Assembly: GCF_030547005.1 (NCBI RefSeq)
Contig: NZ_JAUOPN010000021.1
Span: 1 to 50,246 of the forward strand
Direction of reading: 5' to 3'
DNA from: Maribacter sp. 1_MG-2023
GTDB lineage: Bacteria > Bacteroidota > Bacteroidia > Flavobacteriales > Flavobacteriaceae
Length of the DNA: 50,246 bases
The notes beneath the pieces were generated by a model. That model was given only the letters and a program-made list of their open reading frames with translations, was not told the DNA's origin and did no database searches. The position numbers and the translations under genes were made by a program. Positions 7,304 through 15,393 of the stretch are shown here, piece by piece. The number at the start of each line of letters is the position of its first letter. Within the stretch, counting starts at the first letter, position 1.

Positions 7304-8827
7304 ATGAAGATGAACAAAAAAGTAATCTTAATGATATTAGATGGATGGGGTAAATCTCCTGACCCATCTGTATCTGCAGTAGATAAAGCCAACACTCCTT
7401 TTATAGATAGTTTATATACCAAATATGCTAATTCTAACCTTCTTACAGATGGTATGAACGTAGGTCTACCTGAAGGTCAAATGGGTAATAGCGAAGTAGG
7501 TCATATGAATTTAGGGGCCGGTCGTATTGTTTATCAAGATTTGGCTAAAATTAATAAGGCCGTTAAAGAAAATACCTTAAGCTCTGAGCCGGTTTTAATA
7601 AGTGCTTTCGAATACGCAAAAGAGAATAATAAAGATGTTCATTTTTTAGGACTTTTAAGTGATGGTGGCGTTCACAGTCATACCAATCATATTAAAGGAC
7701 TTATTGCCGCCGGTAAAGAATCTGGAGTTGAAAATATGTATTTACATGCTTTTACCGATGGTAGAGATGTAGATCCAAAAAGTGGAAAAGGTTTTTTAGA
7801 AGATATCGTTCATTTTAGCGCTGACAAAAACACGAAACTAGCTACCGTTATTGGCAGATATTATGCTATGGATCGTGATAAGCGATGGGAGCGCGTTAAA
7901 GAAGCCTATGATGTAATTGTAAATGCAGAAGGTGAAAAATCGACTGACATTGGCAAAACTATTCAAAAAAGCTATGACAATGACATTACCGATGAGTTTA
8001 TAAAACCTATCGTAATGACCAGTACAGATGGCACTCCTGTTGCTTCTGTAAAAGAAGATGATGTCGTTATATTCTTCAACTTTAGAACTGACCGTGGGCG
8101 AGAACTAACACAAGTTCTAAGTCAGATAGATATGCATGAGCAAAACATGCATAAACTTAACTTATACTACGTTACGCTTACCAATTATGATGAATCTTAT
8201 GAAAAGGTTCATGTTGTCTATAACAAAGATAATATCGTTGAAACTTTAGGTGAGGTATTGGCTAATGCTGGTAAAAAGCAAATACGTATTGCAGAAACCG
8301 AAAAATATCCGCATGTTACTTTCTTTTTCAATGGCGGTAGAGAAGTTCCTTTTGATGGCGAATCACGTATTTTATGTCCGTCACCAAAAGTGGCTACATA
8401 TGACCTTCAACCAGAAATGAGTGCTTATGAGATTAGAGATAAAATCATTCCTGAAATTCAAAAAGGAGATGTTGATTTTATATGTTTAAACTTTGCTAAT
8501 CCTGACATGGTAGGTCATACTGGTGTTATGGAAGCTGCAGTTAAAGCTTGTGAAACTGTAGACGAATGTGCAAAAGATGTTATTACAGCAGCTATAGAAA
8601 AAGATTACTCTGTAATTGTTATTGCTGATCACGGTAATTGTGAAACTATGGTAAATGAAGATGGTAGTCCTAACACGGCACACACAACTAACCCAGTTCC
8701 ACTAATTTTAGTAGACAAAGATATTCATCATATTAAAGATGGCGTATTAGGAGATATTGCACCTACTATATTAAAAATGATAGGTGTAGAAAAATCGAAA
8801 TTTATGACCCAAAATTCATTGGTATAA
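7304..8827 (+). CDS. gpmI: 2,3-bisphosphoglycerate-independent phosphoglycerate mutase
   Basis: 507 aa, the usual length for the Mn2+-dependent iPGM. It interconverts 3- and 2-phosphoglycerate in glycolysis and gluconeogenesis, in the cytoplasm. The N-terminal metal-binding block ILDGWGKSP is at 11-19, the phosphoserine nucleophile sits in GNSEVGHMNLGAGR (Ser63), and the C-terminal alkaline-phosphatase-type block reads VIADHGNCETM. Start may be 7304 or the ATG two codons later at 7310; with the -7 element ending at 7288 the second gives a slightly longer leader. map follows after 30 bp. Confidence 0.97.
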   Translation: MKMNKKVILMILDGWGKSPDPSVSAVDKANTPFIDSLYTKYANSNLLTDGMNVGLPEGQMGNSEVGHMNLGAGRIVYQDLAKINKAVKENTLSSEPVLISAFEYAKENNKDVHFLGLLSDGGVHSHTNHIKGLIAAGKESGVENMYLHAFTDGRDVDPKSGKGFLEDIVHFSADKNTKLATVIGRYYAMDRDKRWERVKEAYDVIVNAEGEKSTDIGKTIQKSYDNDITDEFIKPIVMTSTDGTPVASVKEDDVVIFFNFRTDRGRELTQVLSQIDMHEQNMHKLNLYYVTLTNYDESYEKVHVVYNKDNIVETLGEVLANAGKKQIRIAETEKYPHVTFFFNGGREVPFDGESRILCPSPKVATYDLQPEMSAYEIRDKIIPEIQKGDVDFICLNFANPDMVGHTGVMEAAVKACETVDECAKDVITAAIEKDYSVIVIADHGNCETMVNEDGSPNTAHTTNPVPLILVDKDIHHIKDGVLGDIAPTILKMIGVEKSKFMTQNSLV

Positions 8828-8857
8828 ATTTAGGTACAACCGAAAGTATTTTATTTT

Positions 8858-9676
8858 ATGATTAAATTAAAAACAGCCGAAGAGATTGAGTTAATGCGCG
8901 AAAGTGCGCTTATTGTTTCTAAAACATTAGGAATGATAGCCTCTGAAGTTAAACCAGGAGTTACTACACTACATTTAGACGCTTTGGCCGAAACTTTTAT
9001 TCGTGACCATGGTGCAATACCGGGTTTCTTAGGTCTTTACGATTTCCCGAACTCATTATGTATGAGCCCAAATGCTCAAGTAGTACATGGTATTCCAAAT
9101 AATACCCCTTTAGCTGAAGGGGATATTATTTCGATTGATTGCGGTGCTTTGAAAAATGAATTTTACGGAGATCATGCCTATACTTTTGAAGTAGGAGAAG
9201 TTAGCCCTGAAGTTAAAAAGTTATTAGAGGTCACTAAGAAATCGCTTTACATTGGTATTCGTGAGTTTAAAGTAGGCAATCGAGTGGGCGATGTGGGTTA
9301 TGCCATACAAAAATTCACAGAAGATCATGGTTACGGTGTAGTTCGTGAATTGGTTGGTCATGGTCTTGGCAAAAAGATGCACGAAGGCCCTGAAATGCCT
9401 AATTACGGCAGACGTGGTAGAGGCAAGAAATTTGTTGAAGGAATGACGGTTGCTATTGAACCTATGACCAATATGGGCACAAAGAATATTAAGCAGCTTA
9501 AAGATGGCTGGACAATTCTTACCGCAGATGGTAAACCTAGCGCTCATTTTGAACATGATGTTGCCATAGTTAATGGAAAACCAGAGTTACTATCTACTTT
9601 CAAATATATTTATGAAGCTTTAGGTATTGTAAGTGACGAAGAAGATGAGTTCAGAAACTCTACCGTAAAAAGTTAG
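8858..9676 (+). CDS. map: Type I methionine aminopeptidase
   Basis: 272 aa. It removes the initiator Met from nascent proteins. The five metal ligands of the pita-bread fold are in place: Asp in ISIDCGA, Asp in FYGDHAY, His in LVGHGLGKKMHE, Glu in VAIEPM and Glu in HFEHDVAI. There is no N-terminal zinc finger, so it is the short type I form. It lies 30 bp after gpmI and 9 bp before the methyltransferase gene, so the three probably form one transcript. Confidence 0.96.
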   Translation: MIKLKTAEEIELMRESALIVSKTLGMIASEVKPGVTTLHLDALAETFIRDHGAIPGFLGLYDFPNSLCMSPNAQVVHGIPNNTPLAEGDIISIDCGALKNEFYGDHAYTFEVGEVSPEVKKLLEVTKKSLYIGIREFKVGNRVGDVGYAIQKFTEDHGYGVVRELVGHGLGKKMHEGPEMPNYGRRGRGKKFVEGMTVAIEPMTNMGTKNIKQLKDGWTILTADGKPSAHFEHDVAIVNGKPELLSTFKYIYEALGIVSDEEDEFRNSTVKS

Positions 9677-9685
9677 AAAATACAG

Positions 9686-10450
9686 ATGAAGAAAATTTTT
9701 AAATTTTTTCTTAACCTTGTTCCAAGGCCTGTATTAATTTCTTTAAGCTATATAGTAAAGCCTTTTTTTAAGGCGTACTATCGTGGTAACACCTATGAAG
9801 ACCCTATTGACGGCAATACTTTTCGTAGCTTCTTACCTTATGGATATGAAAGTCCGAGAGAAAATGTACTTTCTCCTTCTACCCTATCTTTAGAACGTCA
9901 TCGTTTACTGTGGTTATTCCTGAAAGAGGAGACTAATTTTTTTACAGCTCCCCTGCATGTATTGCATTTTGCACCAGAACAAGCTTTCTATAAAAGATTC
10001 AGAAAACTAAAGAATCTAAATTACGTTACTACAGACCTTAATTCACCCTTGGCTGACGTCAAGGCAGATATTTGTAATTTACCATTTGAAGACAATACAT
10101 TCGATGTTATTCTATGTAATCATGTATTAGAGCATATACCAGATGACACGAAAGCAATGTCTGAATTATATAGAATTCTTAAACCTGGTGGTTGGGGTAT
10201 ATTTCAAATTCCCCAAAATTTGAACAGAGAAGCAACATTTGAAGATGATACTATAACCGACAAAGTTGAACGCGCTAAAATATTTGGCCAATATGACCAT
10301 GTTCGTATTTACGGAAGAGATTACTTTGATAAATTAAGAGGCATAGGTTTTACCGTCGAAGAAATAGATTTTACAAAGCTAATGAGCCAAGAAAACATCA
10401 ACAGATATCGCTTAGCTCCAGGAGAGATAATTCCGTTCGTAAAAAAATAG
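9686..10450 (+). CDS. Class I SAM-dependent methyltransferase
   Basis: 254 aa. The Methyltransf_11-type core covers ~90-170: the usual glycine-rich motif I is replaced by LHFAPEQAFYKRF, followed by YVTTDLNSP (SAM-binding acidic residue), ADICNLPFEDNTFDVILCNH and HIPDDTKAMSELYRILKPGGWG. The N-terminus is basic and hydrophobic (MKKIFKFFLNLVPRPVLISL) and may associate with the membrane. Substrate unknown. It follows map by 9 bp and its stop is immediately next to the converging apbE stop, with no space for a terminator. Confidence 0.85.
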   Translation: MKKIFKFFLNLVPRPVLISLSYIVKPFFKAYYRGNTYEDPIDGNTFRSFLPYGYESPRENVLSPSTLSLERHRLLWLFLKEETNFFTAPLHVLHFAPEQAFYKRFRKLKNLNYVTTDLNSPLADVKADICNLPFEDNTFDVILCNHVLEHIPDDTKAMSELYRILKPGGWGIFQIPQNLNREATFEDDTITDKVERAKIFGQYDHVRIYGRDYFDKLRGIGFTVEEIDFTKLMSQENINRYRLAPGEIIPFVKK

Positions 10451-11464
10451 TTATTTCACTACAAGCGCTTTAAACCCTTCTGTTGAAAACTCTTTTGTTT
10501 CCCCATTCTCATCTAGATAAATAATATAAGCTTCTAGCCTTTTATTTACTTCAACAAGCGCAAAAGCATCCTCTATATTCATTGCCATTAATGCTGTTGC
10601 ATAAGCATCTGCTGTAGCACAATTATCAGCTAATATAGTTACGGCAAGTGTATTAGATACTTGGGTGTACCCAGTTTTTGGATTTACAGTATGCACATAC
10701 TTTTTCCCAGTTTCTTCATCTATTCTAAACTTTCGATAGTTACCCGAAGAAGCTAATGCCCTATCATTTAAATGAATTAATATTTTAGTTGATCTATTCT
10801 CTTCCATTTCGGGATCATCAATGCCAACTACCCAAAGTTTATCTTTAATTGTATTCTTTCCTTTGGCAACTAACTCACCTCCTACTTCAATTAAATAGTT
10901 CTCTACACCCTTAGCATCTAACATAGCTGCAAGTCTGTCAATAGCATATCCCTTAGCAATAGCGTTAAAATCTAAGTAGATATTAGCCTTAGTTTTAACG
11001 ATATGATTGCTATCACCCAAAGTAATCTTATCCAATCCAACAAAACTCAGTAAGCTATCAATTTTAAGACTGTCCATCGAAATTTGACGTTCAGGTCCGA
11101 AACCCCATGCATTTACAAGCGTACCTACCGTTGGATCAAAAAAGCCATTAGTTTCTTCGTGTATTGATTTAGATAACTCAAATACTTCTTGAAACATCTT
11201 ATCAACAACAACAGTACTATCTCCTTTATTAATTCTAGAAATATCAGACTCCGGAATATAGGTGGAAAGCGAGTGGTTAATTACTGCGAATACGGAATCA
11301 ATATCTTTTTGCAAATCTAATTTCTCGCTAGAGATAGAAATTATACTATAAGATGTACCTAAAGCACCACCTACATTTTCATTTCGAAATTTAGTGTCAT
11401 TATTCTTCTTACATGATTGAAACAACCCTATTACGGCGACCAATATTAAAATATAGTTCTTCAT
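10451..11464 (-). CDS. apbE: FAD:protein FMN transferase, lipoprotein
   Basis: 337 aa. ApbE transfers FMN from FAD onto a Thr of target proteins, classically NqrB and NqrC of the NQR complex encoded just upstream. The signal peptide ends in a lipobox-like LFQSC (Cys18), so the enzyme is lipid-anchored on the periplasmic side. Family features visible: VNAWGFGP (~120), YLDFNAIAKGYAID (~165-180), YLIEVGGELVAKGKN, ASSGNYRKF, and the metal-binding NCATADAYATALM near 285. It overlaps the 120-aa gene by 4 bp (ATGA). Confidence 0.94.
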   Translation of the reverse strand: MKNYILILVAVIGLFQSCKKNNDTKFRNENVGGALGTSYSIISISSEKLDLQKDIDSVFAVINHSLSTYIPESDISRINKGDSTVVVDKMFQEVFELSKSIHEETNGFFDPTVGTLVNAWGFGPERQISMDSLKIDSLLSFVGLDKITLGDSNHIVKTKANIYLDFNAIAKGYAIDRLAAMLDAKGVENYLIEVGGELVAKGKNTIKDKLWVVGIDDPEMEENRSTKILIHLNDRALASSGNYRKFRIDEETGKKYVHTVNPKTGYTQVSNTLAVTILADNCATADAYATALMAMNIEDAFALVEVNKRLEAYIIYLDENGETKEFSTEGFKALVVK

Positions 11465-11823
11465 AACTCTACTAAACCATCATAATCAACAATATACTCT
11501 TCATCTAAATACACAGGTAAATTGTGATCTGTAGCATTAACCAAACCTACACCTGCATAAAAGGTAGTTGCTTCAAATTTAATAGCATGCTCTTTCATTT
11601 TAGTAAGGTCAGACATAAAAAAATCCATATCCTTTGGGTCTCCAGGGTATTCAATCGCCTTTACAACAACAAAGCGCATTTTCTTTTCTTTTGTACATAC
11701 AAACTGTGGATTCTTGCGCAATTCACTATTTACAGCTAAAAATTCGAACCCTTCATCTTCTAATTGCTTGCCAACAATATTCATTGCCAAATTATGAAGT
11801 TCTTGTTCTGTTAATACATGCAT
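11461..11823 (-). CDS. Conserved protein of unknown function between nqrF and apbE
   Basis: 120 aa, no signal peptide or membrane segment, acidic, probably cytoplasmic. Homologues next to nqr are, I believe, sometimes labelled NqrF in Flavobacteriia databases, but it has no [2Fe-2S] cysteine motif, FAD or NADH site and cannot be NqrF. Visible blocks: ELHNLAMNIVGKQLEDEGF, RKNPQFVCTKEKKMRFVVVK, then YAGVGLVNA and YLDEEYIVDYDGL. The middle strand pattern recalls small nuclease-like or chaperone-like folds, but I do not assign one. It overlaps apbE and lies downstream of the nqr terminator, so expression comes from read-through or an unseen promoter. A role in NQR maturation is inferred from position only. 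Confidence 0.8.
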   Translation of the reverse strand: MHVLTEQELHNLAMNIVGKQLEDEGFEFLAVNSELRKNPQFVCTKEKKMRFVVVKAIEYPGDPKDMDFFMSDLTKMKEHAIKFEATTFYAGVGLVNATDHNLPVYLDEEYIVDYDGLVEL

Positions 11824-11840
11824 ACTAAACTATGTTTTAT

Positions 11841-11870
11841 AAAAAAACCGATACATTACATATCGGTTAG
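11841..11870 (-). terminator. nqr operon terminator
   Basis: An 8-bp stem, 11846-11853 paired with 11861-11868, 7-nt loop, followed on the minus strand by a U-run (A-run at 11841-11847). It lies directly after the nqrF stop and separates nqr from the apbE pair. Confidence 0.8.
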
Positions 11871-11896
11871 TTTTTATTATTTAAAAGACTTAAGGC

Positions 11897-13204
11897 TTAT
11901 CCACCAAAATCATCAAAACGTATATGCTCATCTGGGATACCGAAATCTTCACCCATTTTCTGAACCGCCTTGTTCATTAACGGAGGTCCACAGAAATAAA
12001 GTTCAATATCTTCAGGAGACTCATGAAGGCTTAAGTAGTTATCAATTACACAATTGTGAATGAAACCAACAAAACCATCACCAGGAGCATCAATATTCTC
12101 TTTTACCTTCCAATTATCTTCTTCTTGTGGTTCAGATAATGCTAAGTAAAATTTGAAATTTGGAAACTCTTCCTCTAATTTATAAAAGTGATCTAAATAG
12201 AATAATTCTCTTTTAGAACGACCACCGTACCAGTATGATACTTTTCTTTTAGTTCTTAATGTTTTGAATAGGTGATATAAGTGAGAACGCATTGGCGCCA
12301 TACCTGCACCACCACCTACGTATAACATTTCTGAATCTGACTCATTGATGAAGAATTCACCGTAAGGTCCAGAAATAGTACAATCATCACCTGGTTTCAA
12401 ATTAAAAATGTAAGAAGAAGCAACACCAGGGTTAACATCCATCCATCCATTTTTAGCACGATCCCATGGCGGAGTTGCAATACGTACATTCAACATAATC
12501 TCTCTTCCTTCAGCAGGGAAAGAAGCCATTGAATACGCTCTTTCAACCGTTTCTGGATTCTTCATTGTTAAAGGCCAAAGGTTGAATTTATCCCATTCTG
12601 CTTGAAATTTATCTGGAGTTTCATGTTCCTCAGGGTGTGCTGTAATATCAATGTCAGCATACTTTACTTCACATTCAGGAATTTCAATTTGAATATAACC
12701 TCCAGCTTTGTAACCCATATCTTCAGGGATCTCAACTACAAATTCTTTAATAAAAGATGCTACGTTATAATTACGCACCACTTTTGCAGGCCATTTCTTA
12801 ATACCAAATACCTCTTCAGGAATAGTAATCTCCATGTCTTGTTTCACCTTAACTTGACAAGCTAAACGTGCACCATGGTTTAATTCTTTTTTAGAGAAAT
12901 GCGGAGTTTCTGTAGGCAATGCTTCACCACCACCAGAAAGTACATGACATTCACATTGAATACATGTTCCTCCACCACCACAGGCAGAAGGTAAAAATAC
13001 TTTTTGGTTACCTAAGGTTGACAATAAAGATCCACCTGAAGAAACTTCAATTTTCTTTTCTCCGTTAATTGTAATGGTCACAGGACCTGATGGAGATAGT
13101 TTTTGTTTCGTAAACAGAAGCAATGCTACTAATGCCATCAACAGTATTAGAAATGCGACAACAGTTATTAGAATAGTTCCGCCTGTACTTGCAGCTAAAA
13201 TCAT
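11897..13204 (-). CDS. nqrF: Na+-translocating NADH:quinone reductase subunit F
   Basis: 435 aa. The electron-input subunit: it oxidises NADH and passes electrons through FAD and a [2Fe-2S] cluster. One N-terminal transmembrane helix (~11-31), a ferredoxin domain with Cys75, Cys81, Cys84 and Cys116, FAD site R-A-Y-S at 222-225, nucleotide-binding GGGAGMAPMRSHL near 292-304, and the family's C-terminal FDDFGG. Length and architecture are normal. Last gene of nqrABCDEF, 2 bp after nqrE, followed by a terminator. Confidence 0.97.
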   Translation of the reverse strand: MILAASTGGTILITVVAFLILLMALVALLLFTKQKLSPSGPVTITINGEKKIEVSSGGSLLSTLGNQKVFLPSACGGGGTCIQCECHVLSGGGEALPTETPHFSKKELNHGARLACQVKVKQDMEITIPEEVFGIKKWPAKVVRNYNVASFIKEFVVEIPEDMGYKAGGYIQIEIPECEVKYADIDITAHPEEHETPDKFQAEWDKFNLWPLTMKNPETVERAYSMASFPAEGREIMLNVRIATPPWDRAKNGWMDVNPGVASSYIFNLKPGDDCTISGPYGEFFINESDSEMLYVGGGAGMAPMRSHLYHLFKTLRTKRKVSYWYGGRSKRELFYLDHFYKLEEEFPNFKFYLALSEPQEEDNWKVKENIDAPGDGFVGFIHNCVIDNYLSLHESPEDIELYFCGPPLMNKAVQKMGEDFGIPDEHIRFDDFGG

Positions 13205-13206
13205 GT

Positions 13207-13968
13207 TTATTTATTTACGTCGTTATAAGAAATTACCTTTTCGTCAATTTCTTCGTTCTTTTCTACTACTACTTCTTCAACAGGCGTTACAACCTCTGAC
13301 TGAATTACCTGATTAACTTGCTCTGCAGCTTCTTCAGCGTCATCACCGCCACCAGTTAACATACCTCCAAAACTTTGAAAACCAATACCCATAAGACCAG
13401 TGATAATAAACGTAATACCTAATCCTCTTAAAGGAGCAGGAACATTACTATATCTAATTTTCTCACGAATAGCTGCAATCGCTAAAATTGCCAAGAACCA
13501 TCCTATACCAGAACTAACACCATAATTGAATGCTAAACCTAAGGTTTCAATTTCTCTTGCCTGCATGAATAAAGATCCCCCAAGAATTGCACAGTTTACT
13601 GCAATCAATGGTAAAAATATACCCAATGAGTTATATAAAGAAGGTGAAAATTTCTCAACCACAATCTCTACCAATTGCACCATTGTAGCAATGGTAGCAA
13701 TGAATAAAATAAAAGATAAAAAGCTAAGGTTGTAATCTACATACTCAGGACCCAACCAAACTAAGGCTCCGTCTTGTAATAAATACTTATCTAACAACCA
13801 GTTCATCGGTACAGTAACCGCTAATACGAATATAACAGCAGCACCTAAACCAACTGCAGTAGCCACTTTCTTGGATACTGCTAAATAAGAACACATCCCC
13901 AAGAACACGGCAAACACCATGTTATCGATAAAGATGGACTTAAAAAATAATTCTACATGTTCTAACAT
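13207..13968 (-). CDS. nqrE: Na+-translocating NADH:quinone reductase subunit E
   Basis: 253 aa. Integral membrane subunit of the NQR sodium pump, paired with NqrD around a shared iron site. The first ~205 residues are the normal multi-helix protein, with the conserved NCAILGGSLFM block (Cys in the first half of the inverted repeat) and the start ELFFKSIFIDNMVFAVFLGMC. The last ~45 residues are an extra acidic tail rich in Glu and Val (DDAEEAAEQVNQVIQ onward) absent from the ~198-aa Vibrio protein. Lies between nqrD (21 bp) and nqrF (2 bp). Confidence 0.96.
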   Translation of the reverse strand: MLEHVELFFKSIFIDNMVFAVFLGMCSYLAVSKKVATAVGLGAAVIFVLAVTVPMNWLLDKYLLQDGALVWLGPEYVDYNLSFLSFILFIATIATMVQLVEIVVEKFSPSLYNSLGIFLPLIAVNCAILGGSLFMQAREIETLGLAFNYGVSSGIGWFLAILAIAAIREKIRYSNVPAPLRGLGITFIITGLMGIGFQSFGGMLTGGGDDAEEAAEQVNQVIQSEVVTPVEEVVVEKNEEIDEKVISYNDVNK

Positions 13969-13989
13969 AATTTCTACTTAAATGTCTGT

Positions 13990-14637
13990 TTAATTCTCTT
14001 CTACTAGCGCAGGATTTCTTGAACGTTGTACCCAAATAATGATTCCTACCACAATTAATGCTGCTGGAGGAATAATCATGAAACCATTATTCTCATATCC
14101 TGTAGCATACAATCCTGTTTTCATTATTGGATCTCCTAATACAGGGTAACCAAATAAAGTTCCTGAACCCAATAACTCTCTAAAGAAACCTACGATAATT
14201 AGAATAACACCGTAACCTAAAGAATTACCAATACCGTCCAAAAATGAACGCCATGGTCCGTTTGCCAAAGCAAAAGCCTCAAAACGACCCATAATTATAC
14301 AGTTGGTAATAATTAGACCTACGAATACCGCTAAGGTTTTACTTAACTCATATGCATATGCCTTTAGTACCTGATCCACAATAATCACCAATGTAGCAAC
14401 TACAATTAACTGAACAATAATTCTGATTTTCGATGGAATTATATTTCTCATCAATGAGATAACTACGTTACCTGCACCTAATACGAACATTACAGAAATA
14501 GCCATTACCAAAGACGCCTTTAGCTCTGCTGTAATTGCCAATGCCGAACAAATACCTAATACCTGAATAGTAATAGGGTTATTGTCTGCAAGTGGATCCG
14601 TAATAAGATTTGCATCTTTTTTTGATAGTAGTGACAT
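13990..14637 (-). CDS. nqrD: Na+-translocating NADH:quinone reductase subunit D
   Basis: 215 aa, multi-pass membrane subunit homologous to NqrE. Conserved blocks: PLADNNPITIQVLGICSALA near the N-terminus, with its half-membrane Cys, and VFVGLIITNCIIMGRFEAFA around 125-145, with the second Cys that helps hold the shared iron centre. Normal length. One base separates it from nqrC. Confidence 0.96.
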   Translation of the reverse strand: MSLLSKKDANLITDPLADNNPITIQVLGICSALAITAELKASLVMAISVMFVLGAGNVVISLMRNIIPSKIRIIVQLIVVATLVIIVDQVLKAYAYELSKTLAVFVGLIITNCIIMGRFEAFALANGPWRSFLDGIGNSLGYGVILIIVGFFRELLGSGTLFGYPVLGDPIMKTGLYATGYENNGFMIIPPAALIVVGIIIWVQRSRNPALVEEN

Positions 14638-14638
14638 A

Positions 14639-15391
14639 TTACTTTGCTCTAATTGTTTCTAAATAAGGTTTATATAATTTAACAGTCTCGCTAATCATAG
14701 CAGAAACACCGTTACCGGTAATAGTAGCACCAGCCAAGGCATCTACTTCGTTATCATTTTTTGTTTTGTTCAATGGATCATTGTTACCCTTTGCAACAGA
14801 TATGCCCACGTATTTAGAACCGTCTAAAATAGTTTCCCCAATGAAATCGTCCATAAAATAACGCATTTTAATATTAGCTCCTAAACCAGGGGTTTCTCCT
14901 TTATGATCAAAATACACACCTTGAACAGTCATCGCCTCATCTAGAGCGATAAAACCCCAAATAGCATCCCAAAGTCCTTTACCGTACATAGGTATAATGT
15001 AGAATTTTTTATCATCCTTTTCCCCAATAAAAACTGGCAACTTATAATCTAAACCTCTTTTAAGATTTGCTAATTGCTTTTTTAAATCGATCAAATAAGC
15101 CTCGCTGTTCTCTGTAATCTCTCCATCTTGAATAACATATTGCTGCTTAATGTAATTTGCAAATACCTCTTCAACAGCATCGGTAGGAATAAAATTTACA
15201 CTACCAGTATCATCACCATTTTCGTTAACACCCATTGCATAAAGAATATTCTGCTGTTTTTCAAAACGCTCATTTTCTTTGATGTTAGGGCGCAATGCTG
15301 AAGCCAAAAATGCAAGTATTGACCCAACTACCACAACCATAACAGCAGCAAAAACTACTGTATAAACGTTACTATCTGTTTTTTGTGCCAT
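14639..15391 (-). CDS. nqrC: Na+-translocating NADH:quinone reductase subunit C
   Basis: 250 aa. One N-terminal transmembrane helix (~11-32) and a periplasmic FMN-binding domain. The flavinylation motif is DALAGATIT at 217-225; the FMN-carrying residue should be Thr223. This matches the ApbE recognition consensus. GETPGLGANI at ~165-174 is another family block. Electrons pass from this flavin to NqrB. Two bases separate it from nqrB. Confidence 0.96.
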   Translation of the reverse strand: MAQKTDSNVYTVVFAAVMVVVVGSILAFLASALRPNIKENERFEKQQNILYAMGVNENGDDTGSVNFIPTDAVEEVFANYIKQQYVIQDGEITENSEAYLIDLKKQLANLKRGLDYKLPVFIGEKDDKKFYIIPMYGKGLWDAIWGFIALDEAMTVQGVYFDHKGETPGLGANIKMRYFMDDFIGETILDGSKYVGISVAKGNNDPLNKTKNDNEVDALAGATITGNGVSAMISETVKLYKPYLETIRAK

Positions 15392-15393
15392 AA

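Noticed and set aside
8486..8683. Minus-strand frame of 65 aa inside gpmI
   Set aside because: Antisense to a well-conserved enzyme, rich in Phe, Ser and Cys from a reversed coding strand, no promoter.
11818..12063. Plus-strand frame opposite the nqrF end and its terminator
   Set aside because: Overlaps the nqrF C-terminus and a terminator hairpin; no domain or initiation support.
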